This document shows positions 49,863-57,768 of a stretch of DNA of 64,000 nt, piece by piece. The position numbers and the translations under genes were made by a program. Location of the stretch: positions 21,979-85,978 of the forward strand of contig QHNH01000016.1 in the NCBI GenBank assembly GCA_003218375.1. Reading direction: 5' to 3'. Source of the stretch: Verrucomicrobiota bacterium. Lineage in GTDB: Bacteria > Verrucomicrobiota > Verrucomicrobiia > Chthoniobacterales > UBA10450. Below the pieces are notes generated by a model, which was not told the DNA's origin, did not search any database, and saw nothing but the letters and a program-made list of their open reading frames with translations. Every line of letters starts with the position of its first letter. Position 1 is the stretch's first letter.

Positions 49863-50214
49863 CTAATGCGCTTGGAAAAAGCGGATGTGCCTTTCGTAGT
49901 TTTTCTGGCAGTCGTGGATGGCATAACGGAAAACCTGTTCCAGAGTTAAGCGCCGGAACGTCTGCTTGTAAAGCAAGCCGGATTCTTGGTAGTGTCCTAA
50001 TTTGAGTTCAAATTAGGACACTACCGGATTCTTTCCCGATGACATCGCGGTGCGGAAAGCCATGCACACAATCATAACGCGTAACGCATTCCCATTCGTC
50101 ACCAAAACACACGAGCAGGATCACGGCGAATGACACCAGTTCGCCTTTATCGGTAGAACGCCAGATGTAAACACGGGCATCGCCGAGATCGATTGTCCAT
50201 TCCTTAAACGGCAT
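49863..50214 (-). pseudogene. DUF7718-like gene interrupted by a 38-bp palindrome
   Basis: The gene starts MPFKEWTIDLGDARVYIWRS and runs to GFPHRDVIGKESG, then hits a stop inside an inserted palindrome. If 46 bp (the palindrome plus one copy of the flanking duplication) are removed, the frame continues LLYKQTFRRLTLEQVFRYAI, HDCQKNYERHIRFFQAH and stops at 49863, giving an intact 101-residue protein. I associate the sequence with the DUF7718 family of unknown function. The insertion truncates the product to 68 residues. Confidence 0.8.
49978..50033. mobile_element. 38-bp perfect palindrome with target-site duplication
   Basis: The element (49988-50025) has 18-bp perfect arms, GGTAGTGTCCTAATTTGA and its complement, around a 2-nt centre. 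It is flanked by direct repeats GGATTCTT (10 bp, CCGGATTCTT, if the shared CC is counted). This is the structure of a miniature inverted-repeat element or the closed ends of an insertion sequence that lost its inside. It interrupts the gene at 49863-50214. Confidence 0.85.
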
Positions 50215-50315
50215 CGCCTGGTTTTAACGATTGCAGTCCCTTGGATCAATAGTTCCTGTCGTTGCGATGGCTGCGCTTAGAGAGATGGCATCCCGGCCTC
50301 GCCGAGTAACGGTTT

Positions 50316-50340
50316 CGTTCCTAAACTCTGTTTGGGAACG
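50316..50340. repeat. Family C repeat, single copy
   Basis: CGTTCCTAAACTCTGTTTGGGAACG, nearly the same as the arms at 48382 and 48504, is itself an imperfect palindrome. It lies in the 199-bp gap between the interrupted gene and the short-chain dehydrogenase. Confidence 0.85.
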
Positions 50341-50352
50341 AGGAATTTTGAT

Positions 50353-50413
50353 TTGTAGGGCGGCGGTGTCAGCCGCTGGATCGCGGTCGGCGTTTCTCAG
50401 AAACGCCCTACAA
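50353..50413. repeat. Inverted repeat, family G (TTGTAGGGCGGCGG type)
   Basis: TTGTAGGGCGGCGGTGTCAG at the left and GGCGTTTCTCAGAAACGCCC-TACAA at the right end in complementary TTGTAGGGCG/CGCCCTACAA tips; each half has its own hairpin. It ends exactly at the stop codon of the dehydrogenase gene, a likely transcription end. Confidence 0.8.
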
Positions 50414-51217
50414 TTATTTCGACGACAAGCGCGACGTCCACCGCAGCAGCGGCATAGGCGTCAGCCGCACCATGAGCATCGCGATCTTCATGATTAGGCC
50501 GGGAACAACGAGCGGTTTATCACGCTCGATCGCCCGAAGGCCTGCGCGCACCACCTCTTCGACGGAGAGGTGCGCAAGCGTTGGACTAGATTTCTCCCGC
50601 TTCGCCGAATTGCGTTGGGCGACCTGCTCGAATTCCGTCTGCACCGGTCCGGGACAGAGTGCCGACACCGTCACACCTGTGCCGCGCAGCTCGCCTCGGG
50701 TCGCTTCGGAAAAACTGGTGACGTACGCTTTGGTCGCCGCATACACGGCTAATTTTGCGATGGGCAGAAAGCCTGCGGACGAGCTGACGTTCAGGATCGC
50801 GCCGCGCTTTTTCTGAATCATTGCGGGCAGCAGGGCATGCGTCAGCGTCGTTAGTGCCACGATGTTCACTTCTAACATTTCCCGGACGCGTTCTGGTTCG
50901 GAGGTGACGAACGATCCGCGATCGCCGAGACCGGCGTTGTTGATCAGGAAATCGATCGCGATTTTTTCGCGCGCCAGCCAGTCGCATAACTCGTCCACTT
51001 CATTCGACTGCGAGAGATCCACGGCGCGGCAATGCACATTCAAATTCGGATCTTTCTTGGTCAGTTCGGCGCGAAGCTCCTCGAGCCGGTCGAGTCGGCG
51101 CGCGACGAGCACAAGCGAACCGGCGCGGCCGGCGAGCTGCCGCGCAAACTCCCGGCCGATCCCTGACGATGCGCCGGTGATGAGCGCGCAACAACCGGCC
51201 AAATCGAAACCGCTCAT
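50414..51217 (-). CDS. Short-chain dehydrogenase/reductase
   Basis: The ATG at 51217 overlaps the tesA stop (ATGA) and gives 267 residues. Classical SDR motifs: CCALITGASSGIGREFARQL (cofactor loop), FLINNAGLGD, and the catalytic Ser in VSSSAGFLP with VYAATKAYV (YxxxK). Family SDR_c, of the type often annotated DltE/YqjQ-like. The basic residues after strand 2 (ARRLDRL) favour NADP. Substrate unknown. Co-translated with tesA. Confidence 0.9.
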   Translation of the reverse strand: MSGFDLAGCCALITGASSGIGREFARQLAGRAGSLVLVARRLDRLEELRAELTKKDPNLNVHCRAVDLSQSNEVDELCDWLAREKIAIDFLINNAGLGDRGSFVTSEPERVREMLEVNIVALTTLTHALLPAMIQKKRGAILNVSSSAGFLPIAKLAVYAATKAYVTSFSEATRGELRGTGVTVSALCPGPVQTEFEQVAQRNSAKREKSSPTLAHLSVEEVVRAGLRAIERDKPLVVPGLIMKIAMLMVRLTPMPLLRWTSRLSSK

Positions 51218-51888
51218 GACTGGCGCAGGATTGGTTCGAGCGTACGCCACACCAGGTCGGCGATGATCCGGTGTCCTGCGGGGCTCGGATGAATCAAGTC
51301 TTGCTGGTTCAATTCGCGGTGGCCGCCAACGCCTTCGAGCAGGAACGGAATCAACGTTGCGTTGTTTTCGCGCGCGAGCTCGTTGTAAACGCGCTGGAAC
51401 CCGCTCACGTATTCGGCGCCGAGATTCGGCGGCACTTGCATTCCGGCGAGCACGATTTTCACCTGCGGATTCTTCGCTTTCGTCTTGTCGATGATCGCCT
51501 GCAGGTTTGCCTTCATCGATTTCAGGTCCAGGCCGCGCAAGCCGTCATTGGCGCCCAACTCGACGACGAGCAGATCGATTCGCCGCTGCAACAGCCAGTC
51601 GATCCGGCGCAATCCACCCGCGCTCGTGTCGCCGCTCAAACCCGCATTTTCCACTTCGTAGGGCAACCCCGCCACGCGAATTTTCTCCGCGATCAGCGCC
51701 GGGAACGCTTCCGTTGGCTGAACTCCCAACCCAGCCGTCAGGCTATCGCCGAGGAACACAACAGTTTTTCGGAGGGTTGTTGCCGGCGTCTCCGCGCCCT
51801 GCGTCGGCGAAAAAATAGAAACGCCGAGAGCAATTGCGAAAATTGCTGGCATTGTCTGCTTCATCCTGGGCCTGAAAAAATATTTCAT
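51214..51888 (-). CDS. tesA: TesA-like GDSL esterase/lysophospholipase
   Basis: A 224-residue protein with a signal peptide (PAIFAIALGVSIFSPTQGAE). SGNH blocks: VVFLGDSLTAGLGV (Ser), NAGLSGDTSAGG, ELGANDGLRG and DLIHPSPAGHRIIA (Asp/His). It acts in the periplasm on acyl or aryl esters. The divergent ABC genes at 51894 and 52663 are the ybbA/ybbP type that neighbour tesA in E. coli too, so the arrangement is conserved across phyla. Confidence 0.92.
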   Translation of the reverse strand: MKYFFRPRMKQTMPAIFAIALGVSIFSPTQGAETPATTLRKTVVFLGDSLTAGLGVQPTEAFPALIAEKIRVAGLPYEVENAGLSGDTSAGGLRRIDWLLQRRIDLLVVELGANDGLRGLDLKSMKANLQAIIDKTKAKNPQVKIVLAGMQVPPNLGAEYVSGFQRVYNELARENNATLIPFLLEGVGGHRELNQQDLIHPSPAGHRIIADLVWRTLEPILRQS

Positions 51889-51893
51889 CGTTA

Positions 51894-52565
51894 ATGAGCG
51901 CTCTCTCGATCCTCGACGTCCAACATCTCACAAAAACGTACGACACCGGTGCGGGCAAGTTGACCGTCCTCAAGGACATTTCGTTCACTCTTCCCGCCGG
52001 CAGCACCTGTTCGATCCTCGGCCCCTCGGGTAGCGGCAAGACAACCTTGCTCGGTCTCTGCGCCGGACTCGACCGGCCAACCTCCGGCTCGGTTCTGCTG
52101 AATGGCATCACCCTCGGGGAAGAAAGTGAAGACGAGCGCGCCCGGATTCGCAACGACCACGTCGGTTTTGTTTTCCAAAATTTTCAACTGATTCCGACGC
52201 TGACAGCGCTCGAGAATGTCACTGTGCCGATGGAACTGCGCGGCGACCGCAGTGCGCGCCAACTGGGTCTCGACTTGTTGGGCCGGGTCGGCCTCGCCGA
52301 ACGGGTGGATCATTATCCCGCCCAGCTTTCCGGCGGCGAACAGCAGCGGGTGGCTCTCGCCCGCGCTTTCATTAATCGTCCCAAAGTTCTTTTCGCCGAC
52401 GAGCCGACGGGAAATCTCGATGCCGAGACGAGCGGCTCCGTCATCGAGGTCATGCTCGAATTGAATCGCGGCGCCGGAACCGCGCTCGTCCTGGTAACGC
52501 ACGATCCCGATGTCGCGCGGCTCACGGAACGGACGATCCGCCTCCGGAACGGAGAGATGGCATGA
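51894..52565 (+). CDS. YbbA/LolD-type ABC transporter ATP-binding protein
   Basis: A 223-residue ATPase: GPSGSGKTTLLGL (Walker A), [45 protein letters not shown] and LVTHDPDVA. It is divergent from tesA with only 5 bp between the start codons, so the promoters must overlap the coding regions or lie inside them. It pairs with the FtsX-like permease downstream, but a family A palindrome separates the two. Confidence 0.93.
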   Translation: MSALSILDVQHLTKTYDTGAGKLTVLKDISFTLPAGSTCSILGPSGSGKTTLLGLCAGLDRPTSGSVLLNGITLGEESEDERARIRNDHVGFVFQNFQLIPTLTALENVTVPMELRGDRSARQLGLDLLGRVGLAERVDHYPAQLSGGEQQRVALARAFINRPKVLFADEPTGNLDAETSGSVIEVMLELNRGAGTALVLVTHDPDVARLTERTIRLRNGEMA

Positions 52566-52579
52566 GCGGAGACTTCAAC

Positions 52580-52660
52580 TCGGAGGGACGTGCTTCTGCA
52601 CGTCCCAAACATTTCCGAGCCGCGCAAAAAAGTGGGACGTGCAGAAGCACGTCCCTCCGA
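52580..52660. repeat. Palindromic repeat, family A (REPIN-like), copy 3
   Basis: Full inverted pair (TCGGAGGGACGTGCTTCTGC ... ACGTCCCTCCGA) inside an operon, between the ATPase and permease of one transporter. It ends 2 nt before the permease ATG and so takes the place where the ribosome-binding site should be. Confidence 0.92.
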
Positions 52661-52662
52661 GC

Positions 52663-55203
52663 ATGATCTCTTCCTTCATTTGGAAAATGGCGTGGCGGGA
52701 TAGCCGGTCGAGCAGGCGCCGGTTGCTGCTCTTTTCGATCTCGATCACGCTCGGGATCGCGGCGCTGGTCAGCATCGGTTCGTTTCGCCACAGCCTGGCA
52801 CGGGCGATCGACGATCAGGCGCGGAGTTTGATCGGCGCTGATCTCGTGATCAGTTCGACCCGCGCGTTTCGCCCGGAAGACGAAGAGTTGCTCCATTCGT
52901 TAGGCGAACCGCAGGCGCGCGAAGTCCGCTTCTCGACGATGGCTTCGTTTCCGAAGAGTAACGGGACCCGGCTCGCCAATGTCCGCGCCCTCGGCGGCGA
53001 CTTCCCGTTTTACGGCCCGATGGAGACGGTCCCGTCCGCTGCCGCCAAAGAATTCCGCGAAGGTGGACGAGCCATTGTCGAAGAAAGTCTGCTCCTGCAG
53101 TTCCACGCTGAAGTCGGCGATCCAATCAAGATCGGCGAATTTCAGTTCACGATCGCGGGAGCGCTCAAGAAAATGCCGGGCGAAGCGTCCGCGGCGGGAT
53201 CGTTCGCACCGCGCGTTTACATTCCGCTCCAGAACCTGGCCGAGACGCAGCTCTTGAAGACCGGGAGCATCGCCCGCTACCGCGCTTACGTGAAGTTCCC
53301 CGAGAACACCGACGTGGAAGCGCGCATCGAAATGCTGGGACCGCAGATCAAACGGCTGGGGATGGATTACGACACGGTCGCGAAACGAAAGCGCGACCTC
53401 GGCACGGCGCTCGAAAATCTTTACCGCTTCCTGAACCTCGTTGGTTTCGTTTCGCTGCTGCTCGGCGCCGTCGGGGTCGCGAGCGCGATCCAGGCGCACT
53501 TGCAGCAGAAAACGAAAACCGGCGCGATACTCCGCTGTCTGGGATTGTCCGCCGCGGGGACGGTCGCCATCTATTTAGTGCAAACCGCGGCGATGGGACT
53601 CTTCGGCGCCGGGTTCGGCGCGCTTCTCGGCGTGGCCTTGCAGCGCGTCTTTCCACGCATCCTGATGTCGTTCCTACCGTTGACCATCTCCACTTCGATC
53701 GCCTGGGGCCCGATCATCGCCGGCGTTTTCATCGGGTTCTTCATTTGCATTTTGTTCGCGCTGCCGCCGCTCCTGAGATTTCGCCGGCTCTCGCCGCTGC
53801 GTGTTTTTCGCGCGGCCATGGAAGTGGAATCGCCGTTCCGCAAGCGGGACCCAATCATCTGGCTAGTCTACTTCGCGATCGTGGCGGGCATCACCGGCTT
53901 TTCGATTGCGCAGACCGACACCGTAGCGCGCGGTCTCGTTTTTGCGGCGGCGCTTTTTCTGGCGGTCGGCATTTTCGCCGCAGTCGCCAAACTCCTGATT
54001 ATCGGCATTCGGAAATTCTTCCCGCACGGCTGGAGTTTTGTCCTGCGGCAGGGACTCGCGAATCTTTATCGTCCGAATAACCGGACCCTGTTGCTGACGC
54101 TGTCGTTAGGCCTGGGCACATTCCTGCTCCTGGATCTTTATCTGACGCGCGAAGTCCTGCTCGCGCAGTTCACCTCGGTAGGCACAAAGAACCAGCCGAA
54201 CATTTTTTTCTTCGACATCCAGCCGGACCAAAAAGCGGGCGTGGCCGAGATCGTTCGTTCCACCGGTATGGAGGTCATCCAGGAAGCGCCGATCGTGACG
54301 ATGCGCCTGGCGGAAGTGAAAGGCCGGAAAACGACCGAGCTCCTCTTGGACCCGCAACGGAAAACTCCGGAGTGGGAACTCGAACGCGAATACCGGACGA
54401 CTTATCGCGAGCAACTCACCGACACCGAAAAGATCAGCGCGGGGAAATGGATTGGGCGCGTCGATTATCATCCGGGCGAGACCGTCCCGATCTCGCTCGA
54501 TGGCGATATCGCAAAAGATCTCGGCACCAAGATCGGCGACGAGCTGGTCTTCGACGTCCAGGGCATCATGATTAAAACGAAACTCGCCAGCACGCGCACC
54601 GTGGATTGGAAACGGTTCCAGACGAATTTCTTCGTGGTGTTTCCTGCGGGCGTTTTGGAAAATGCGCCGACGTTCCATGTTTTGGTGAGCCGCGTCCCGA
54701 CGCCGGCCGACTCGGCGAAATTGCAGAATGCGATTGTCGCAAAATTCCCGAACGTCTCTGCGATCGACCTGACTTCCGTGATCCAGACCGTCGACTCGAT
54801 CCTGAGCAAAGTCGCTCTCGTCATCCGCGTGATGTCTCTCTTCACGGTGGGCGCCGGCGTGATTGTGCTCGCGAGCACGATCTGGAGCGGACGTTATCAA
54901 CGGCTCCAGGAAAGCATTCTCTTGCGCACGTTAGGCGCGTCGCGCGCTCAAATCTGGAAGATTCTTTGCGCCGAATATTTTTTGCTCGGTCTTTTTGCCA
55001 GCCTGACAGGGATCGTGCTTGCGGTCGGAGCAAGCTGGGGATTGGCGAAATTTGTTTTCAAGCTCGGCTACGCCCCGTCGTTGTGGCCGCTGTTCGTGGC
55101 GGCCGGCGCCGTCAGTCTTTTCACGGTTGCGGTTGGGTTGATCGCGAGCCGCGGAGTGGGCAGCGCGCCACCGCTGGAAATTCTGCGCGCGGAAGCGGAA
55201 TGA
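52663..55203 (+). CDS. YbbP-type ABC transporter permease (FtsX family)
   Basis: I start at the ATG at 52663 (846 residues), where MISSFIWKMAWRDSRSSRRRLL matches the family; an upstream in-frame start at 52510 would translate the repeat. Two FtsX-like halves are visible: helices at about 20-40 and 262-420, then a second set at 425-475 and 755-845, with large extracytoplasmic domains between. ABC transporters of this type extract lipids or hydrophobic compounds from the membrane. No Shine-Dalgarno is seen because the palindromic repeat ends just upstream. Confidence 0.9.
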   Translation: MISSFIWKMAWRDSRSSRRRLLLFSISITLGIAALVSIGSFRHSLARAIDDQARSLIGADLVISSTRAFRPEDEELLHSLGEPQAREVRFSTMASFPKSNGTRLANVRALGGDFPFYGPMETVPSAAAKEFREGGRAIVEESLLLQFHAEVGDPIKIGEFQFTIAGALKKMPGEASAAGSFAPRVYIPLQNLAETQLLKTGSIARYRAYVKFPENTDVEARIEMLGPQIKRLGMDYDTVAKRKRDLGTALENLYRFLNLVGFVSLLLGAVGVASAIQAHLQQKTKTGAILRCLGLSAAGTVAIYLVQTAAMGLFGAGFGALLGVALQRVFPRILMSFLPLTISTSIAWGPIIAGVFIGFFICILFALPPLLRFRRLSPLRVFRAAMEVESPFRKRDPIIWLVYFAIVAGITGFSIAQTDTVARGLVFAAALFLAVGIFAAVAKLLIIGIRKFFPHGWSFVLRQGLANLYRPNNRTLLLTLSLGLGTFLLLDLYLTREVLLAQFTSVGTKNQPNIFFFDIQPDQKAGVAEIVRSTGMEVIQEAPIVTMRLAEVKGRKTTELLLDPQRKTPEWELEREYRTTYREQLTDTEKISAGKWIGRVDYHPGETVPISLDGDIAKDLGTKIGDELVFDVQGIMIKTKLASTRTVDWKRFQTNFFVVFPAGVLENAPTFHVLVSRVPTPADSAKLQNAIVAKFPNVSAIDLTSVIQTVDSILSKVALVIRVMSLFTVGAGVIVLASTIWSGRYQRLQESILLRTLGASRAQIWKILCAEYFLLGLFASLTGIVLAVGASWGLAKFVFKLGYAPSLWPLFVAAGAVSLFTVAVGLIASRGVGSAPPLEILRAEAE

Positions 55204-55219
55204 ACTCGCGCTCGATGCG

Positions 55220-55258
55220 TGTCATCCCGAGGCTGGCGCGAGCGCGCCGAGGAACCGA
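55220..55258. repeat. Single arm of family D repeat
   Basis: GTCATCCCGAGGCTGGCGCG and the following GCCGAGGAACCG match the arms at 6879 and 7001, here without the inverted partner. It lies just after the permease stop. Confidence 0.75.
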
Positions 55259-55261
55259 TCG

Positions 55262-55412
55262 AAGCTCCAAATCCCAAGCACCAAGCTCCAGAGAAACACC
55301 AAACATGAAGCTCCAAATGAATCGCACGACGAACCGTGATTTTTGGAGCTTGGAATTTGGAGCTTCCCTGGAGCTTGGTGCTTGGAGCTTGGTGCTTGGT
55401 GCTTGGTGCTTT
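55262..55412. repeat. Inverted repeat with 7-nt tandem arms (TTGGAGC type), copy 2
   Basis: The left half has CAAGCACCAAGCTCC-like units and the right half a long run of TTGGAGC/TTGGTGC heptamers (CTTGGTGCTTGGAGCTTGG). About 150 bp between the convergent permease and rluB-type genes. Copies 1 and 3 are at 15955 and 56497. Confidence 0.88.
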
Positions 55413-56127
55413 ACGAGTGCCGCGGTGTTAACCTGGCAGCGCGTGGTTGAATGGATTTCAGCTCGCTGCTGCTTAACGGACGCCAATGGCCGCGGGGGAG
55501 ATCGCCGAGTCGCAGCCGGCCGATGCGAATGCGAACCAGCTTTTTCACTTCGTAGCCGAACTCGTAAAACATCCGGCGAATCTGCCGGTTGATTCCCTGG
55601 CGCAGGACAACGCGCAGACGTGTCGGTTTGATCAGATGCACCGAGTCGATGCGCGCGCGCTGGCCATCGAGCATCACGCCCTTGTGCAATTTCGGCGCGA
55701 GTGTCGGGTCCCAAGGTCGATCGAGTGTGACCTCGTATTCCTTTTCGATTTTGTAGCGAGGATGGGTGAGACGCTGTGCAAGATCGCCATCATTGGTGAG
55801 GAGAAGCAGCCCTTCGGTTTGGGCGTCGAGCCGGCCGATGTTGAAGAGGCGCGGCAAGTGTGGCGGGAGAAGATCGAAGATGGTGTCGCGCGCGTTGGGA
55901 TCGGATCGTGTCGAAACGAAACCGGCCGGTTTATGCAGCATGATGTCAAGCCGGCGCTCGCTGTGGACAAGTTTGCCGTCGACTTTTACATGGTCGCGTT
56001 CCGTGGGTTGCGCGCTGAAATCGGTGCAAACGCGGCCGTTGATGGTCACGCGCCCCGCGGCAATCAACTCATCACAATGCCGGCGCGAACCGAGCCCGGC
56101 CGCGGCGAGAAAACGGTTCAGGCGCAT
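55411..56127 (-). CDS. Pseudouridine synthase, RluB/RsuA family
   Basis: The ATG at 56127 gives 238 residues; the extension to 56199 is repeat sequence. Residues 1-60 are an S4 RNA-binding domain (MRLNRFLAAAGLGSRRHCDEL). The catalytic Asp is in FNIGRLDAQTEGLLLLTNDG, with KEYEVTLDRP and LRQGINRQIRRMF downstream. It modifies rRNA (23S U2605-type for RluB, 16S U516 for RsuA); the exact site is not decidable here. The 5' flank is an 8-nt-period inverted repeat. Confidence 0.93.
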   Translation of the reverse strand: MRLNRFLAAAGLGSRRHCDELIAAGRVTINGRVCTDFSAQPTERDHVKVDGKLVHSERRLDIMLHKPAGFVSTRSDPNARDTIFDLLPPHLPRLFNIGRLDAQTEGLLLLTNDGDLAQRLTHPRYKIEKEYEVTLDRPWDPTLAPKLHKGVMLDGQRARIDSVHLIKPTRLRVVLRQGINRQIRRMFYEFGYEVKKLVRIRIGRLRLGDLPRGHWRPLSSSELKSIQPRAARLTPRHS

Positions 56128-56131
56128 GAAC

Positions 56132-56225
56132 GAGGTTGAGAGGTTGAGTGGTTGAGATGTTGAGATGTTGAGAGGAGGCGGAGGATTGGATCCTCTCAAC
56201 CACTCAACTCCTCAACCTCTCAACT
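56132..56225. repeat. Inverted repeat with 8-nt tandem arms (GTTGAGNN type)
   Basis: The left arm repeats GTTGAG every 8 nt (GTTGAGAG GTTGAGTG GTTGAGAT GTTGAGAT GTTGAGAG); the right arm is CCTCTCAACCACTCAACTCC and TCAACCTCTCAAC. It fills the whole gap between the small basic protein stop (56226) and the rluB-type start (56127). Confidence 0.9.
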
Positions 56226-56381
56226 TTAAACATCCGGCTTGGTCTTCGGGAGGCCGACGACTTTCTGGCCTTCCTTGAACTGGCCGCGCTTTTTCAAAAG
56301 CTCGACGCGCTCGAAACGTTTCAGGACGTTCCGCTTCGCGGTGATGGTGCTGGCTCCTTTAAGACTGCGATGTTGCGACAT
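56226..56381 (-). CDS. Small basic ribosome-associated protein (Chlamydia/Verrucomicrobia type)
   Basis: The ATG at 56381 gives 51 residues: MSQHRSLKGASTITAKRNVL, KRFERVELLKKRGQFKEGQK, VVGLPKTKPDV. The HRSLK.AS...KRNVLKRFERVELLK..G...EG..V.GLPK pattern matches the small basic protein family described from Chlamydiae and Verrucomicrobia as a putative ribosomal protein. It is the best phylum marker in the window. It lies upstream of the rluB-type gene on the same strand. Confidence 0.88.
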   Translation of the reverse strand: MSQHRSLKGASTITAKRNVLKRFERVELLKKRGQFKEGQKVVGLPKTKPDV

Positions 56382-56496
56382 AAAAAATGGTCCAGTTTTT
56401 TCAGGAATTGAGAGCCGGGAGGTTACAACAAGGGACCGAGATTTCAACCTCTTCTCTGGCCCTTTCGTTGTGTGAGCAGGCAGGCCGCCGCCCCCG

Positions 56497-56621
56497 AAAT
56501 CCCAAGCACCAAGCACCAAGCTCCAAAGAAACACCAAGCTCCAAACAGCCAACTGCGGACTTGGAGCTTGGGATTTGGAGCTTCTCTGGAGCTTGGTGCT
56601 TGGAGCTTGGTGCTTTCTGAT
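56497..56621. repeat. Inverted repeat with 7-nt tandem arms (TTGGAGC type), copy 3
   Basis: ATCCCAAGCACCAAGCACCA units on the left and CTTGGAGCTTGGTGCTTTCT on the right, about 125 bp in total. It fills most of the 239-bp gap between mtnA and the small basic protein gene and touches the mtnA stop codon (56621). Confidence 0.88.
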
Positions 56622-57706
56622 CAGCTGCGATGCTCTGGAAAAAGTTCGAGAATGCTTTCCTCTTTCGCTTCGCAAATGCCGCGCTCGGTGATCAGTCGGG
56701 TTACCAGTTCCCGGGGCGTGACATCGAACCCGAAATTTGCCGCGGGGCTGCCCTCCGGAGCCACCCGCACTTCGACGTGATGGCCCGCATGCCAGCCATC
56801 CGCGCAATTCACTTCCTCGGAACCGCGCTCTTCGATCGGGATCTCGTTCACGCCATCGCGAATGTTCCAATCGAACGACGATGACGGCAGCGCGACGTAG
56901 AACGGCACCGCGTTGTCCTTCGCGGCGAGCGCCTTGAGGTAAGTGCCGATCTTGTTCGCGACGTCGCCCGTATAAGTAGTGCGATCGGTGCCCACCATCA
57001 CGGCGTCGACGTTTCCGCGCTGCATCAAATGGCCGCCGGCGTTGTCCGCGATGACGGTGTGCGGCACGCCGTGCTCGCCGAGTTCCCACGCCGTGAGCTT
57101 CGACCCCTGGCTGCGCGGTCGCGTTTCGTCCACCCAGACGTGGACGGGAATTCCAGCGTCGTGCGCGGCGTAGATGGGCGAGGTCGCCGAACCGTAATCG
57201 ACAAAGGCGAGCCAGCCGGCATTGCAATGGGTGAGGATATTGACCGGCGCGCCCGCCTTTTTCTCGCTCAGGCTGCGGATCAATTCGAGGCCGTGTGCGC
57301 CGATGCGCCGGCAATGTTCCGCATCTTCATCCGCAATTTCGCGGGCGGTTTGGAATGCGACGTGTTGTTTTTCCGCAGCCGATTTGACCGCACTGATATT
57401 TTTCAATTGCCGGTCGATGGCCCACGAGAGGTTTACCGCAGTGGGCCGCGTGGCTTTCAATTGCCCCGCCGCCGCCATGAGATCCGGTTCGAAGGTGGCG
57501 AGATACATCCCGTAGCCCGCCGCCGCGCCGATCAAGCCCGCCCCCCGCACGTGCATCTCACGAATAGCCGCCGCCATTTCCGCGACGGTGCACACTTCCT
57601 CGATCACGAACTGGTGCGGCAAGAACCGTTGATCGATCAGTTGGATAACGCGGTCGTCGCCCGGCTTGGGCCAGATGGTCCGGTAATGTTGGCCACGCAC
57701 GTTCAC
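56621..57706 (-). CDS. mtnA: Methylthioribose-1-phosphate isomerase MtnA
   Basis: A 361-residue protein from a GTG start. VRGAGLIGAAAGYGMYLA, ILTHCNAGWLAFVDYGSA with the catalytic Cys, DETRPRSQGSKLTAWELGE and VGTDRTTYTGDVANKIGTY with the catalytic Asp match MtnA of the methionine salvage pathway and not the related eIF2B-type regulatory subunits. It isomerises 5-methylthioribose 1-phosphate to the ribulose form. No other salvage gene is in the window. Confidence 0.93.
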   Translation of the reverse strand: MNVRGQHYRTIWPKPGDDRVIQLIDQRFLPHQFVIEEVCTVAEMAAAIREMHVRGAGLIGAAAGYGMYLATFEPDLMAAAGQLKATRPTAVNLSWAIDRQLKNISAVKSAAEKQHVAFQTAREIADEDAEHCRRIGAHGLELIRSLSEKKAGAPVNILTHCNAGWLAFVDYGSATSPIYAAHDAGIPVHVWVDETRPRSQGSKLTAWELGEHGVPHTVIADNAGGHLMQRGNVDAVMVGTDRTTYTGDVANKIGTYLKALAAKDNAVPFYVALPSSSFDWNIRDGVNEIPIEERGSEEVNCADGWHAGHHVEVRVAPEGSPAANFGFDVTPRELVTRLITERGICEAKEESILELFPEHRS

Positions 57707-57768
57707 GCGCCGTTAGAATGCGATCAACATCCGTGCAAAGCTAGAGCGGAAATCTGGAGTGCTCCCCA

